Of a stretch of 64,000 bases of DNA, positions 18,828-27,326 are shown one piece after another (position 1 is the stretch's first letter; each line of letters begins with the position of its first letter). The DNA lies in the NCBI GenBank assembly GCA_964293155.1, contig CAXYYA010000004.1, positions 42,591-106,590 of the forward strand. The letters are read 5' to 3'. Source of the DNA: JAQVEB01 sp028698105 (GTDB lineage Bacteria; Bacteroidota; Bacteroidia; Bacteroidales; Dysgonomonadaceae). The position numbers were made by a program, and so were the translations under genes. The notes under the pieces were generated by a model. It had not been told where the DNA came from. It made no database searches and saw only the letters and a program-made list of their open reading frames with translations.

Positions 18828-19527
18828 ACGACAGCACGATCATGCGTTGCTTTGCGCCCGAAAGCGATTTGGCATATTTCATCAGTTCCTCGTCTTTCAA
18901 ATCCGTGCGGTTGGTTTGCAGCACGTCCGCCAGCCCGAAACAAAATTTCAACTCCGGCGACAACTTAAACAACGGCAAATAAAAATCGCACCCGAACCCA
19001 ATTTCCACACCGTAATCAACAGGTTTCAACAGCACGGCCTTCTCTTTTCGCGAAGCCAGTTCCACACTGCCATATCCGCCTATCAATACGTAAGGTTTGT
19101 AATTTTTCACCCTGCCAGCTGCCATTTTCAACTGAACCGGCACATAAAGATAATTGTTTTTGATAGACGTCTTGAATTCCGCTCCCGATGTTTTTTCCCT
19201 GAAAACAAAGCTTTTACTCCCTAAATAAAGCGTTGGCACAGCGCGCAGGTTCACATAACGGCTCAGATAAACATCGCCGATGAGGCCAACATTGAATCCG
19301 GGCGAGTAGGAGGGAATTTCGGAGAACCAAACCTCTCCGTTTTCGTTCACAAACCCCGATTGGGTGAGGATCAGATCCTGCGCATGCAGCCCGAGCGTAA
19401 AACCGAAATGATACACGCGCTGATCGGCATACGGCTGGTGTTGCAGTTTCCGTTGCTGCGCAAAAAGGCTGGCCGTAAAAATCAAAAGCGCCAGAAAAAA
19501 AAACGTACGTTTCTGTGTACTCATCAT
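18814..19527 (-). CDS. porT: PorT-like outer-membrane protein of type IX secretion
   Basis: 237 aa with a signal peptide (residues 1-24, ending SLFAQ) and an eight-stranded-barrel-like pattern of alternating hydrophobic strands. The sequence resembles PorT/SprT, needed for T9SS-dependent protein export in Bacteroidota: FGFTLGLHAQDL near the start, LRAVPTLYLGSKSFVF, KNNYLYVPVQLKMAA, KLSPELKFCFGLADVL, and the C-terminal RMIVLSFNFE ending on an aromatic-acid pair. A general porin-family beta-barrel is the alternative. Other T9SS genes are not in the window. Confidence 0.78.
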   Translation of the reverse strand: MMSTQKRTFFFLALLIFTASLFAQQRKLQHQPYADQRVYHFGFTLGLHAQDLILTQSGFVNENGEVWFSEIPSYSPGFNVGLIGDVYLSRYVNLRAVPTLYLGSKSFVFREKTSGAEFKTSIKNNYLYVPVQLKMAAGRVKNYKPYVLIGGYGSVELASRKEKAVLLKPVDYGVEIGFGCDFYLPLFKLSPELKFCFGLADVLQTNRTDLKDEELMKYAKSLSGAKQRMIVLSFNFE

Positions 19528-19700
19528 TCCTAAAACGTTTCAGACAGAAAGATATTATACAAAACAGCAAAAACATTTCGGACCTTTGTTGTCATTATGC
19601 CGGCGAACAACCATTTTTCTGATTTACAGTTTTTTTGCGCTTCCGGCAAAAATAAATGTGTATTTCTTGCTCAACAATTGACAGTATTCCTTAAAATCCA

Positions 19701-19731
19701 TTTGATTATCCGAAAAAACTGCGTATATTTG
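19701..19731 (+). promoter_or_regulatory. Bacteroidetes-type promoter for the ferredoxin gene
   Basis: TTTG at 19701-19704 and TATATTTG at 19724-19731 separated by 19 nt, a full match to the Bacteroidetes housekeeping promoter TTTG-N19-21-TAnnTTTG. About 68 nt separate it from the ferredoxin ATG. Confidence 0.8.
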
Positions 19732-19799
19732 CACCGATTTTTAAACGGATAATACAAAAATTTATCTATAACATTAACTCATAAAAAATTATCAGTATT

Positions 19800-19967
19800 A
19801 TGGCTTACGTAATTAATGAAGATTGTATTGCTTGTGGTACTTGTATTGATGAATGTCCTGTGGATGCTATATCTGAAGGCGACATCTATGTAATTGATCC
19901 CGATGTATGTACAGATTGCGGCACTTGTGCCGAAGTTTGTCCTACAGAAGCAATTCATCCGGCATAA
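19800..19967 (+). CDS. 2[4Fe-4S] ferredoxin
   Basis: 55-aa clostridial-type ferredoxin (starts MAYVINEDC). Two cluster-binding motifs, CIACGTCIDECP and CTDCGTCAEVCP, are separated by the usual spacing, giving two [4Fe-4S] clusters. It is a low-potential soluble electron carrier, consistent with an anaerobe running pyruvate:ferredoxin oxidoreductase or Rnf. Monocistronic: its own promoter (19701-19731) and a terminator directly downstream. Confidence 0.95.
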   Translation: MAYVINEDCIACGTCIDECPVDAISEGDIYVIDPDVCTDCGTCAEVCPTEAIHPA

Positions 19968-19989
19968 TCATAGAAATAGCTATGAGATG

Positions 19990-20030
19990 AAAAAGGTTGG
20001 GCGAAATTCGTTCAACCTTTTTCTCTTTTT
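19990..20030 (+). terminator. Terminator of the ferredoxin gene
   Basis: AAAAGGTTG (19991-19999) pairs with CAACCTTTT (20013-20021), followed by a T-rich tract. Confidence 0.8.
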
Positions 20031-20062
20031 GCAAACCGTGAAAGGTTTATGGCCGATAACAA

Positions 20063-20090
20063 AAAAAACGCCTCTTTCGGGGCGTTTTTT
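20063..20090 (-). terminator. Terminator of gapA (bidirectional)
   Basis: AAAAAACGCC (20063-20072) and GGCGTTTTTT (20081-20090) form a 10-bp stem with an 8-nt loop and U-runs on both strands. It sits just past the stop of the GAPDH gene on the minus strand. Confidence 0.85.
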
Positions 20091-20114
20091 CGTATGGTGT
20101 GTTAACAGGATTTT

Positions 20115-21119
20115 TTATCCGTTTACTTTTGCCATGTGAGCAATGAGGTCGAGGACTTTGTTTGAATAACCCCATTCGTTATCGTACCAGCTGATTACTT
20201 TTACGAAAGTCGGGCTCAGTTGGATACCGGCTTTTTCGTCGAAGATGGAAGTGCGTGCATCGCCGATGAAGTCGCTCGATACAACGTCTTCGTCGGTATA
20301 TCCGAGGATGCCTTTCAGTTCGCCTTCCGAAGCTTCTTTCATTGCTTTGCAAATTTCTTCGTAATTGGTTTCTTTTGCAAGACGAACGGTGAGGTCAACT
20401 ACAGAAACGTTGAGCGTAGGAACGCGCATAGACATACCTGTGAGTTTTCCGTTCAGTTCGGGAATAACTTTGCCCACTGCCTTGGCAGCTCCGGTTGAAG
20501 ACGGAATAATGTTGGCCGAAGCGGCGCGTCCGCCTCTCCAGTCTTTGGAAGAAGGCCCGTCAACGGTTTTCTGGGTAGCCGTTGTGGAGTGTACGGTTGT
20601 CATCAAACCTTCCAGTACGCCGAATTTATCGTTAAGAACTTTTGTAATAGGAGCTAAGCAGTTGGTTGTGCATGAAGCGTTGGAAACGAATTGCTCGCCT
20701 TTGGTGTAGGTGTTTTCGTTTACGCCGCAAACGTACATGCGCGTGTCGTCTTTCGAGGGAGCCGACATAACTACGTATTTGGCGCCTGCGTCAATGTGGC
20801 CCTGAGCTTTGTCTTTCGAAAGGAATAAACCGGTAGATTCAACTACGTAGTCAGCACCTACTTCTCCCCATTTCAAGTCTGCGGGATTTTTTTCCGCGGT
20901 TACGCGGATGGTTTTTCCGTTTACCACCAAATGTCCGTCTTTCACAGCGATTTCGCCTTTGAACTGGCCGTGAATCGTATCGTATTTCAACATGTAAGCG
21001 ATGTAATTTACATCGAGCAAATCGTTAATACCTACAACCTGAATGTCGTCTCTTGTTTGAGCTGCGCGGAAAACCAAACGTCCGATGCGGCCGAATCCGT
21101 TGATACCTACTTTAATCAT
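20115..21119 (-). CDS. gapA: Glyceraldehyde-3-phosphate dehydrogenase, type I
   Basis: 334 aa, the standard length. NAD-binding GINGFGRIGRLVFRAA at residues 4-19, and Asp in INDLLD suggests NAD rather than NADP preference. The catalytic SNASCTTNCLAP (Cys near 150) and His in the HSTTATQ block follow; the C-terminus is WYDNEWGYSNKVLDL. Cytoplasmic glycolysis/gluconeogenesis. Monocistronic between its terminator and a candidate promoter, CAAAAATA at 21179-21186 (minus strand TATTTTTG). Confidence 0.97.
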   Translation of the reverse strand: MIKVGINGFGRIGRLVFRAAQTRDDIQVVGINDLLDVNYIAYMLKYDTIHGQFKGEIAVKDGHLVVNGKTIRVTAEKNPADLKWGEVGADYVVESTGLFLSKDKAQGHIDAGAKYVVMSAPSKDDTRMYVCGVNENTYTKGEQFVSNASCTTNCLAPITKVLNDKFGVLEGLMTTVHSTTATQKTVDGPSSKDWRGGRAASANIIPSSTGAAKAVGKVIPELNGKLTGMSMRVPTLNVSVVDLTVRLAKETNYEEICKAMKEASEGELKGILGYTDEDVVSSDFIGDARTSIFDEKAGIQLSPTFVKVISWYDNEWGYSNKVLDLIAHMAKVNG

Positions 21120-21304
21120 AATTTGTTGAGTTTTATTTGTTAAAAAGTTTCCTAAATACTATCTTTCTAATTGAGTTACAAAAATACGAAATGTTTTTGT
21201 TTTTAACGAATGATTCGTGGTAAAAACTGTAAAATTCACAACCGATCGTTTCATTTGTAAAAAACTTTTTTAAAAAAATTTGTATATCAAATATCATTTT
21301 GTTT

Positions 21305-21650
21305 ATTTTTGTCCATTGTTGTCCGATAGATTATAAGATTTGCCTGTAAGGCAACATTTTCATAACCGTATGCAAACCCGATGATAATCGGGTGTAGCTT
21401 ACGGCAGTTGGCACAAAACACATACTGCCTGTAAGGCAGGATTTTATAAAAGTCCGACCACTTCGGGTCGAGGATAGATTGAGATATTTGCACCGTAAGC
21501 CACGCTACGCTGGCATAAGTCCCGATAGCTATCGGGAGAAAATATGGCTTTCCAAGCCCTGCGTCCAAACTTACACCGGAATAGGCTATAACAAGGCTTT
21601 TCGGAACAAAATTGGACGTTTTTATCGGACAACACTGATTTTTTGTCCAT
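21305..21650. mobile_element. MITE-like non-coding element with terminal inverted repeats
   Basis: The 676-bp gap between gapA and the next gene has no credible gene. It contains 16-bp ends, 21314-21329 and 21622-21637, that pair in inverse orientation with 14 of 16 matches (shared core TGTTGTCCGATA). They are bordered by the direct repeats ATTTTTGTCCAT (21305-21316) and ATTTTTTGTCCAT (21638-21650). Inside are short palindromes (TGCCTGTAAGGCA, CCCGATAGCTATCGGG). Short open frames inside have no protein-like features. Probably a MITE driven by an IS4-like transposase, but no transposase is in the window. Confidence 0.55.
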
Positions 21651-21795
21651 CGGATTTATTCGGAAACGGAATCACAGCCGATCAAAATAGGCCAAATTGA
21701 GTGAGATTGAAAATGATTACACACATCAACCACTAAACGCACATAAAGCTAAGGTGTTAAATATGTGAAGTAACAGCTTAAATAATTGCAAAATA

Positions 21796-22701
21796 ATGTT
21801 TAACGATTACTCCATTATTGATATAGCCGTAAGCGCGGTCTTGTTTTTGATCATGTTTGGGATTGGTTTGTCGCAAACAACCTCAAATTACAAACGACTG
21901 TACAGAGCGCCAAAAGCGCTGCTTTTGGGATTGTTTGCCCAAATGATCCTGCTTCCCGTAATCTCTTTTTTAATTGTTGCTTTTGCCGATATGCCGCCCG
22001 AAATTAAGGTAGGGTTTATCATTTTATCGGCATGCCCCGGCGGAACAACATCGGGACTCATCAACTACCTGTTTAAAGGAGACGTGGCGCTTTCCATTTC
22101 ATTGACTTCGGTAAATGGATTCCTGACACTGCTGACCATTCCGTTCATCGTGAATCTGGGATTGTTCTTTTTTCTGAAGGAAACCGCCAAAATTTATCTA
22201 CCTTATGCCGATACCATCATTCAGATATTTGTCGTAACCATTATTCCGGCCATGCTGGGGCTCATTGTGAGAATGAAAAACGAAAAACTGGCATCGAAGC
22301 TTCAGCGACCCTCAAAAATTATACTCACGGTTTTACTGGCGGCCGTATTTGCGGTGGTTTTGTTCGCGAAGGAAGATCAGGGCGGCACGGGTATTACCTG
22401 GCAAGAAGCCCGTAATATATTGCCTTATGCGGTTTTGTTGAATGTGGTTGCGTTTTTTGCCGCATATTGGTTCGCATTATCGGCCAAATTAAAGGAGAAA
22501 ATCTCCTTCACCATTGGTATCGAAGTAACCATGCAGAATACATCGCTGGCGTTTCTTATCGCGGGAGCGTTGCTGGATAACCCAAATATGATGAAACCGG
22601 CGTTGGTTTATTCCCTGTTTTCATTCTGGACAACCATTCTCTTTGCTTTCATCGTGAAGAAAAAATTGAGGTTAAAATTGTTTCAAGATTTTAGGTTATG
22701 A
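21796..22701 (+). CDS. Bile acid:sodium symporter (BASS) family transporter
   Basis: 301-aa membrane protein with about nine or ten TM helices. The BASS/SBF family crossover motifs are visible: SACPGGTTSGLINYLFKGDVALSIS split around residues 79-102, and IGIEVTMQNTSLAFLIAG around residues 237-254. Likely sodium-coupled uptake of an organic anion; bacterial members carry pantoate, pyruvate, bile acids or other monocarboxylates, so the substrate is open. It is followed by a perfect palindrome acting as a possible terminator and then by a YiaK-type dehydrogenase on the same strand. Confidence 0.88.
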   Translation: MFNDYSIIDIAVSAVLFLIMFGIGLSQTTSNYKRLYRAPKALLLGLFAQMILLPVISFLIVAFADMPPEIKVGFIILSACPGGTTSGLINYLFKGDVALSISLTSVNGFLTLLTIPFIVNLGLFFFLKETAKIYLPYADTIIQIFVVTIIPAMLGLIVRMKNEKLASKLQRPSKIILTVLLAAVFAVVLFAKEDQGGTGITWQEARNILPYAVLLNVVAFFAAYWFALSAKLKEKISFTIGIEVTMQNTSLAFLIAGALLDNPNMMKPALVYSLFSFWTTILFAFIVKKKLRLKLFQDFRL

Positions 22702-22703
22702 AT

Positions 22704-22739
22704 TCCCATAGCCCACGAATTAATTCGTGGGCTATGGGA
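22704..22739. terminator. 36-bp perfect palindrome after the transporter gene
   Basis: Starting 2 nt after the stop of the transporter gene, positions 22704-22721 are the exact reverse complement of 22722-22739 with no spacer. No T-run follows. It could act as a terminator, an mRNA 3' stabiliser or a cruciform. Confidence 0.6.
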
Positions 22740-22965
22740 TAACTAACTCACGAATATACACAACTTCTTCCATCCATCAATAAAAACAACAATGAATCTA
22801 AATTCGTTAAATCCCAAACTTTACCAACCCCAAAAATTCCAAATTCTTTCATTATCTTTACACCTCAAAACAGATTGAAGAAGAAATATGCGACTTTTAT
22901 CCCTATTTTATAAATGGGTAATATGAGTAAGTATAACTATCAACAAGAAAACAGGAAGAATCCCT

Positions 22966-23973
22966 ATGATCCGTATCCCTTTTGAAGATGTGCGCCTTGA
23001 ACTCAGGCGTGTGCTGCTCACCCGCAATTGTTCGGAAGAAAAAGCGGATAAAGTGGCTCACGAAATGGCTCGAAACTCGTTGGAAGGAGTTTATACGCAC
23101 GGCATAAACCGCTTTGCGCGCCTGATCCGCAACATCGACGAAGGCATCGTCCGGGTGGATGTTATGCCCACCGTAGTGAACGCCTTTGGCGCTATCGAAA
23201 ACTGCGACGGGCATCTGGGATTGGGAATTGTGAACGCATCTTGGGCTATGGACAGGAGCATCCGGCTGGCCGGTCAGTACGGCATTGGCCTGGTTGCCCT
23301 GCGTAACACCAACCATTGGCTGCGCGCCGCCACATACGGATATCAGGCGGCGGAGGCCGGCATGGCGGCCATTTGCTTCGGCAATACGATGCCCAATATG
23401 CCCGCATGGGGCGCGGTTGATTCCCGCATCGGCAACAACCCCATGGCGCTGGCATTCCCCGGGCCACGCGGCGCAGTTATTGTGGATATGGCGATGTCGC
23501 AGTTTTCTTACGGCGCGCTGGAAAAAGCGCTGCTCGAAGGAAAACAGATGCCCGTGGATGCCGGTTTTGACAGGCAGGGGCGTTTGACGCGGGAGCCTGC
23601 GAAGGTCATCGCTTCAGGCCGCCCTTTGCAGGTGGGGTACTGGAAAGGAGCGGGACTTTCGTTCCTGCTGGATGTGTTTGCGTCGTGCATTTCGTTGGGC
23701 AATTCCGTCTCGGCTGTGGGACGCCTGCCGGGCAATGAACATGGCCTGTCGCAGGTTTTTATCGCCATCCATTATCGGAGCATCGCGCCGGAAAAAGAAG
23801 CGGATGCAATATTGGAAGGCGCCTTGGATGATTTGCTCCGGTCTGAAAAGGATAAAGACACGGCTCGGATTACATGGCCGGGCCTTCGAGCGATCGAGAC
23901 GCGGGAAAAGAATCTCGCGCAGGGCATCCCCGTGGACGAGCGCGTTTGGGCGGAGATCAGGGCGCTGGGATAA
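22966..23973 (+). CDS. yiaK: 2,3-diketo-L-gulonate reductase-type dehydrogenase (YiaK family)
   Basis: 335 aa, malate/L-lactate dehydrogenase superfamily with the unusual DpkA/YiaK NAD fold. It follows E. coli YiaK closely: VYTHGINRFARLI near residue 45 (catalytic His), HGIGL-type YGIGLVALRNTNHWLRA, IGNNPMALAFP and GYWKGAGLSFLLD. It reduces 2,3-diketo-L-gulonate in L-ascorbate/L-gulonate breakdown. The gene is visibly more GC-rich than its neighbours, which suggests recent transfer. The start at 22966 follows AGGAAG 7 nt upstream; an earlier ATG (22924) is in another frame. No other ascorbate-pathway gene is beside it. Confidence 0.85.
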   Translation: MIRIPFEDVRLELRRVLLTRNCSEEKADKVAHEMARNSLEGVYTHGINRFARLIRNIDEGIVRVDVMPTVVNAFGAIENCDGHLGLGIVNASWAMDRSIRLAGQYGIGLVALRNTNHWLRAATYGYQAAEAGMAAICFGNTMPNMPAWGAVDSRIGNNPMALAFPGPRGAVIVDMAMSQFSYGALEKALLEGKQMPVDAGFDRQGRLTREPAKVIASGRPLQVGYWKGAGLSFLLDVFASCISLGNSVSAVGRLPGNEHGLSQVFIAIHYRSIAPEKEADAILEGALDDLLRSEKDKDTARITWPGLRAIETREKNLAQGIPVDERVWAEIRALG

Positions 23974-24252
23974 GGGTTAAGGCTATTTTTAAAGGCTTCG
24001 ACCTTCTAAAAAGGTTATAAGCCCCCTCTCGCTACTAAATTAACGTGAGCTCGATATAATTCATTTTATAAAAGCCGGTAAATAAGCTAATAAGGTAGCG
24101 ATTGTGTTTATGATGATTTCTACTAAGGTGATATTGTTTGCAAATAAGGTTCAAAACGCATTGGAAAAACCTTATTTTATCCGATAATTATCGGGAAACC
24201 TTAATAGAACTGGGTTGAATCAAAAAAGACCTTATTACCTTATTAAATTAAA

Positions 24253-24282
24253 GAAGCTGTCCCAAAATACAGTGACAGCTTC
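24253..24282 (-). terminator. Terminator of the aldo/keto reductase gene
   Basis: GAAGCTGTC (24253-24261) pairs with GACAGCTTC (24274-24282), 15 nt past the stop of the minus-strand reductase gene, with T-rich sequence after it on that strand. The rest of the 324-bp gap 23974-24297 shows AT-rich sequence with short repeats of AACCTTAT/AAGGT and no gene. Confidence 0.75.
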
Positions 24283-24297
24283 ATTATATTAACCATA

Positions 24298-25362
24298 TCA
24301 CACACCAATATCCCAACGTCTGAAATAGAGTCCCTGCCGTACAATGGGCAGCGTTTTAAATTCGATTTCTTCCAGCTGAGCCAGGCTGAGCGGACTGAAT
24401 TCGGATGCTATATGCACATTCTCCTCAAGTTGTGCGATATTATCCACACCGATTATTGATGTGCTGACCGGCAGGCTCATATTGTACGTCAGCGCTTCTT
24501 TTATGGTAATTGTGCCGGGTTTTGGCGTGCGCGAGCGCGCATCGGTTTGCTGGTCGAGCGGTGGCGGCGTCCAACTCGACAACATGCGGCCGCGCGTAGT
24601 AACTTTCATTCCGATAATGGCAATGCCCTGCTTTTGCGCTTCGGGCAAAAGATAATTTTTGAAGCTCAGGTAATGCACATCGGCGGCATTTAATGCCATC
24701 AGTATGGAGTCGAAAGGATAACGCTTTATGGCGTCGAGCAAAACGATGGGTTCATAATGCCCCGTAATGCCTATATTGCGTACCACGCCTTCCGATTTGG
24801 CTTTTTCGAGCGCCTTGATCGCGCCGTCGGAAGCGAAAATTTTGTCCACATCTTCCTGGCGTTGTACGTTGTGTAATTGCCATGTATCCAGATGATCGGT
24901 CTGCAGGTTTTTCAGGCTTTCTTCCAGTAACCGCATCGAACCGTCGTATGTCCGGTCGTGGGTTTTGGTAGCAAGCCACACTTCGTTTCGCCGCGTTTTC
25001 ATCACCCTGCCGATGTTTAACTGACTTACTCCGCGCCCATACGATGCCGCAGTGTCGATATAATTGATACCCAGGTCAATGGCCCGATGAATAATTTTTT
25101 CCGATTCCTCCTCACGGCCAGCAATTTCAAGAGTTGCCTGTCCGCCAAGGCTAAGTATGCCGACTTTATAACCTGTTTTCCCCAACGCGCGGGTAGGCAT
25201 GGCGCCGAATGTCTCCGGATTAAAAGGATGTTCATCGTTTCGTTTATGAGGAACCATATCTTTGTCGTTAACCGCAGCTCCCGCCGGATGAACGGTTAAT
25301 GCCGCTGCTGCAGCCAGGCCTGTTCCCAGAAAACGCCGTCTGTTCATGTTGTTACTTTTCAT
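24298..25362 (-). CDS. Tat-exported aldo/keto reductase
   Basis: 354 aa from ATG 25362, which has AAAGGGA 8 nt upstream; an earlier in-frame start at 25392 is weaker. The N-terminus is a Tat signal (NRRRFLGTGLAAAAAL), so the enzyme would be folded with its NADPH before export. AKR barrel: YIDTAASYGRG (catalytic Asp and Tyr) near residue 105, LATKTHDRTYDG (Lys), DTWQLHNVQ (His) and an NADP-binding loop near GVDNIAQ. Substrate unknown; similar Tat-AKR proteins are common in Bacteroidota. Monocistronic, with a terminator at 24253-24282. Confidence 0.88.
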   Translation of the reverse strand: MKSNNMNRRRFLGTGLAAAAALTVHPAGAAVNDKDMVPHKRNDEHPFNPETFGAMPTRALGKTGYKVGILSLGGQATLEIAGREEESEKIIHRAIDLGINYIDTAASYGRGVSQLNIGRVMKTRRNEVWLATKTHDRTYDGSMRLLEESLKNLQTDHLDTWQLHNVQRQEDVDKIFASDGAIKALEKAKSEGVVRNIGITGHYEPIVLLDAIKRYPFDSILMALNAADVHYLSFKNYLLPEAQKQGIAIIGMKVTTRGRMLSSWTPPPLDQQTDARSRTPKPGTITIKEALTYNMSLPVSTSIIGVDNIAQLEENVHIASEFSPLSLAQLEEIEFKTLPIVRQGLYFRRWDIGV

Positions 25363-25478
25363 GTTTATTCCCTTTGGTTTTACATTTAACACATCGCGAA
25401 TATAAACAATTATTCCTTCAAAAGCAAAGAGTTGAAGGATAATTTTTTCGGGGGTCTCGACTGTTTAATCGAACACTC

Positions 25479-25642
25479 CGCAGATTGATTTGGCCTTTTG
25501 AGTGTTTAGTTGAAGGTTTCGCAGGATGATTTGATGTTTCAACTGTTTAATTGAAAACTTCGCAGAATGACTTGATGTTTTAACTGTTTAATTGATGGCT
25601 TCGCAGAATGATTTGAGGTTTTGACTGGTTAGTTGAAACGGT
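25479..25642. repeat. 41-bp tandem repeat, four copies
   Basis: Four consecutive 41-bp units start at 25479, 25520, 25561 and 25602, each beginning CGCAG and ending near TAATTGA or TAGTTGA. A partial unit precedes at about 25453-25478. Units differ at several positions. There are no spacers, so it is not a CRISPR. It lies at the border of an accessory island. Confidence 0.85.
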
Positions 25643-25767
25643 TTGGGGCTTTGCGTTCGGGCGGGTTGGCGGGCGACAGCCTGTCAACCCGAGACGAACG
25701 CTTATGCGGGCGACTGAGCTTCACTATTGCACTTCAGCTCGCCTGACGCCAAACCCGTGTTATGTGC
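25640..25767. repeat. Imperfect palindrome A (attC-like cassette border)
   Basis: Structured non-coding block. GCGTTCG..GGGTTG at 25653-25668 pairs with CAACCC..CGAACGC at 25685-25701. A second hairpin uses GGCGA (about 25709) and CTCGCC (about 25738). It ends in GTGTTATGTGC (25757-25767), resembling the GTT-containing R' end of integron attC sites. The fit to a real attC consensus is partial. Confidence 0.45.
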
Positions 25768-25827
25768 TTTACCAATTTAAAAGATTTCAATTCGCTTCAA
25801 TTTTACTCGACTCTTGTTTATTGTGAT

Positions 25828-26880
25828 TTATTTCAGTATATAAATACTTCTCGCAACCAAGTCACCATCTCCCTGTTCAACCAATGTGTAGCCATCATTT
25901 TTCGTATTTAAATCTCCATCTTCAAATTTTATTCCAATTAAAGTATTAGGTTCTAGTAGACTTATAAAGTCAGAATAGGATATGATTTGATTCCCATTAA
26001 AGTATTGAGTAGGATAGCTCACTTTACCAAATGCAATAGAAAAGCTATAATCAACTGACTTAATAATTTTCTTTTTGCAATAATCTCCAAGATTTTCATC
26101 ATAATCTCTAAAATATTGAAAATATTTATTGGGTTCTATTCTGATTGTTATATTTGAGAACATTGATCCGCCCGCATCTTTTGCAACAAATTTTCCAAAC
26201 ATAGAGTATCGCCCATAATCAACTTTGCTCACGATTGGGTTAGGTTGTATATAATTTTCTATTAAGTTAATAGAGATAGAATTTATCTTGGCATTTGTTA
26301 GCTCAAACAAATTTTCAGTATTTGATGATATTTTTTTATTATCTCCAGAAAATCTACTATCTTTTGTTTTATCAGTACCTTCTAACGTTATACTTAAAAC
26401 ATCTCTAAGTTTTTTCATCTTGCCTTGTAAATTGTCGTTTATTATTACTCCTCCTAAATCCCAGCCAAATCCAAAAAAGTAAAACTCTCCTTGATTGTAT
26501 GTCTTTAGTTCATCGATAGTTGATCCTACTCGTAATCCACCCTCTAAATGCCAATTTGAGTTTTCATTTCGAAAATCTATGGATGACACTTTGCTATATG
26601 TTTTATCCTTCCAAAAAATGCATATTTCATTTTTTGTATCTTTAAAAACATAAGTAACAATATCACTTTGCCCTTCTTCTCCAACCTCTGCCCAAGTGTT
26701 TCTACTGTCTTTGTAAACATTTGTAAAGCCAAATATTTTTTCTAACTCTTTTTCGGAAGTTTTAGCCGTTATTGGACCCACTCTTACTCCAGGTATTATA
26801 ATCCAATCATTTTTTATGTTTTGCCCAAAAGCAAATAATCCATTTAAAATAAATATAATCCACAATAAATGCTTATTCAT
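25828..26880 (-). CDS. Exported hypothetical protein (cassette gene)
   Basis: 350 aa, not recognised as a named family. Signal peptide (residues 1-19, ending LFAFGQ). The mature part opens with WIIIPGVRVGPITAKTSEKELEKIFG, split here as IPGVRVGPIT and TSEKELEKIFG, a pattern I associate with small secreted unknowns of Bacteroidota. A related pattern GLRVGSTIDELKTYNQ recurs near residue 125, suggesting an internal duplication. No catalytic residues are evident. Clearly AT-rich compared with the flanking housekeeping genes, on the minus strand like the other two genes of this island, and bordered by palindromes A and B. Probably horizontally acquired. Confidence 0.7.
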   Translation of the reverse strand: MNKHLLWIIFILNGLFAFGQNIKNDWIIIPGVRVGPITAKTSEKELEKIFGFTNVYKDSRNTWAEVGEEGQSDIVTYVFKDTKNEICIFWKDKTYSKVSSIDFRNENSNWHLEGGLRVGSTIDELKTYNQGEFYFFGFGWDLGGVIINDNLQGKMKKLRDVLSITLEGTDKTKDSRFSGDNKKISSNTENLFELTNAKINSISINLIENYIQPNPIVSKVDYGRYSMFGKFVAKDAGGSMFSNITIRIEPNKYFQYFRDYDENLGDYCKKKIIKSVDYSFSIAFGKVSYPTQYFNGNQIISYSDFISLLEPNTLIGIKFEDGDLNTKNDGYTLVEQGDGDLVARSIYILK

Positions 26881-27051
26881 AATAAAAGTATTTTACCTAC
26901 TCTTACAAAATGCGGTTTTCGGCATCCCCGGTGTGGCAGATAGGCGGACAGTTGCAGAGTGGGTCAGAGTTGATAATGTTTTTGTGTTTATTCAGAATGA
27001 TTGTGCGTAATGGCTTTCAATCGTTTTCCTTTGCAGCGTGTCGGACAGTAT

Positions 27052-27194
27052 TGCACACAACGGTTGGTACATGTTGTCGGGGCGGATTTCGGAGAGCGTT
27101 CCTGTCCGAAGGACACGGAACTGCGATGCGAGAATCCGCAGTTGGCGTACCTCCAAACCCCGCCCTGCAATATGTACTTTGTTGGCAGCTGGCT
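27052..27194. repeat. Imperfect palindrome B (attC-like cassette border)
   Basis: The 446-bp gap 26881-27326 has no credible gene but holds a long imperfect palindrome. The left arm at about 27067-27088 (GTACATGTTGTCGGGGCGG) pairs with the right arm at about 27155-27177. An inner hairpin (TGTCC GAA GGACA) and outer ends ACACAACGG and TTGTTGGCAGC complete it. The layout resembles an attC site or the palindromic borders seen around lone unknown genes in Bacteroidota. Confidence 0.5.
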
Positions 27195-27326
27195 TTTTTA
27201 TTTCATTTTTTTGGGAATGTAGGTTTTTGTCCTTTTTCTATTCTGTCTGTTGGGAATTTTGGTGGAATTGGTTTTTGTGGTTCCTTAGGAGTTTCCTTCG
27301 GTTTTTCATTTTTACTCATAGTTTTT

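Noticed and set aside
21444..21700. Small open frames in the gap after gapA
   Set aside because: They lie inside a repeat with terminal inverted repeats and have no protein-like features.
25453..25642. Possible CRISPR array
   Set aside because: The 41-bp units are directly adjacent without spacers and diverge from each other; no cas gene is near.
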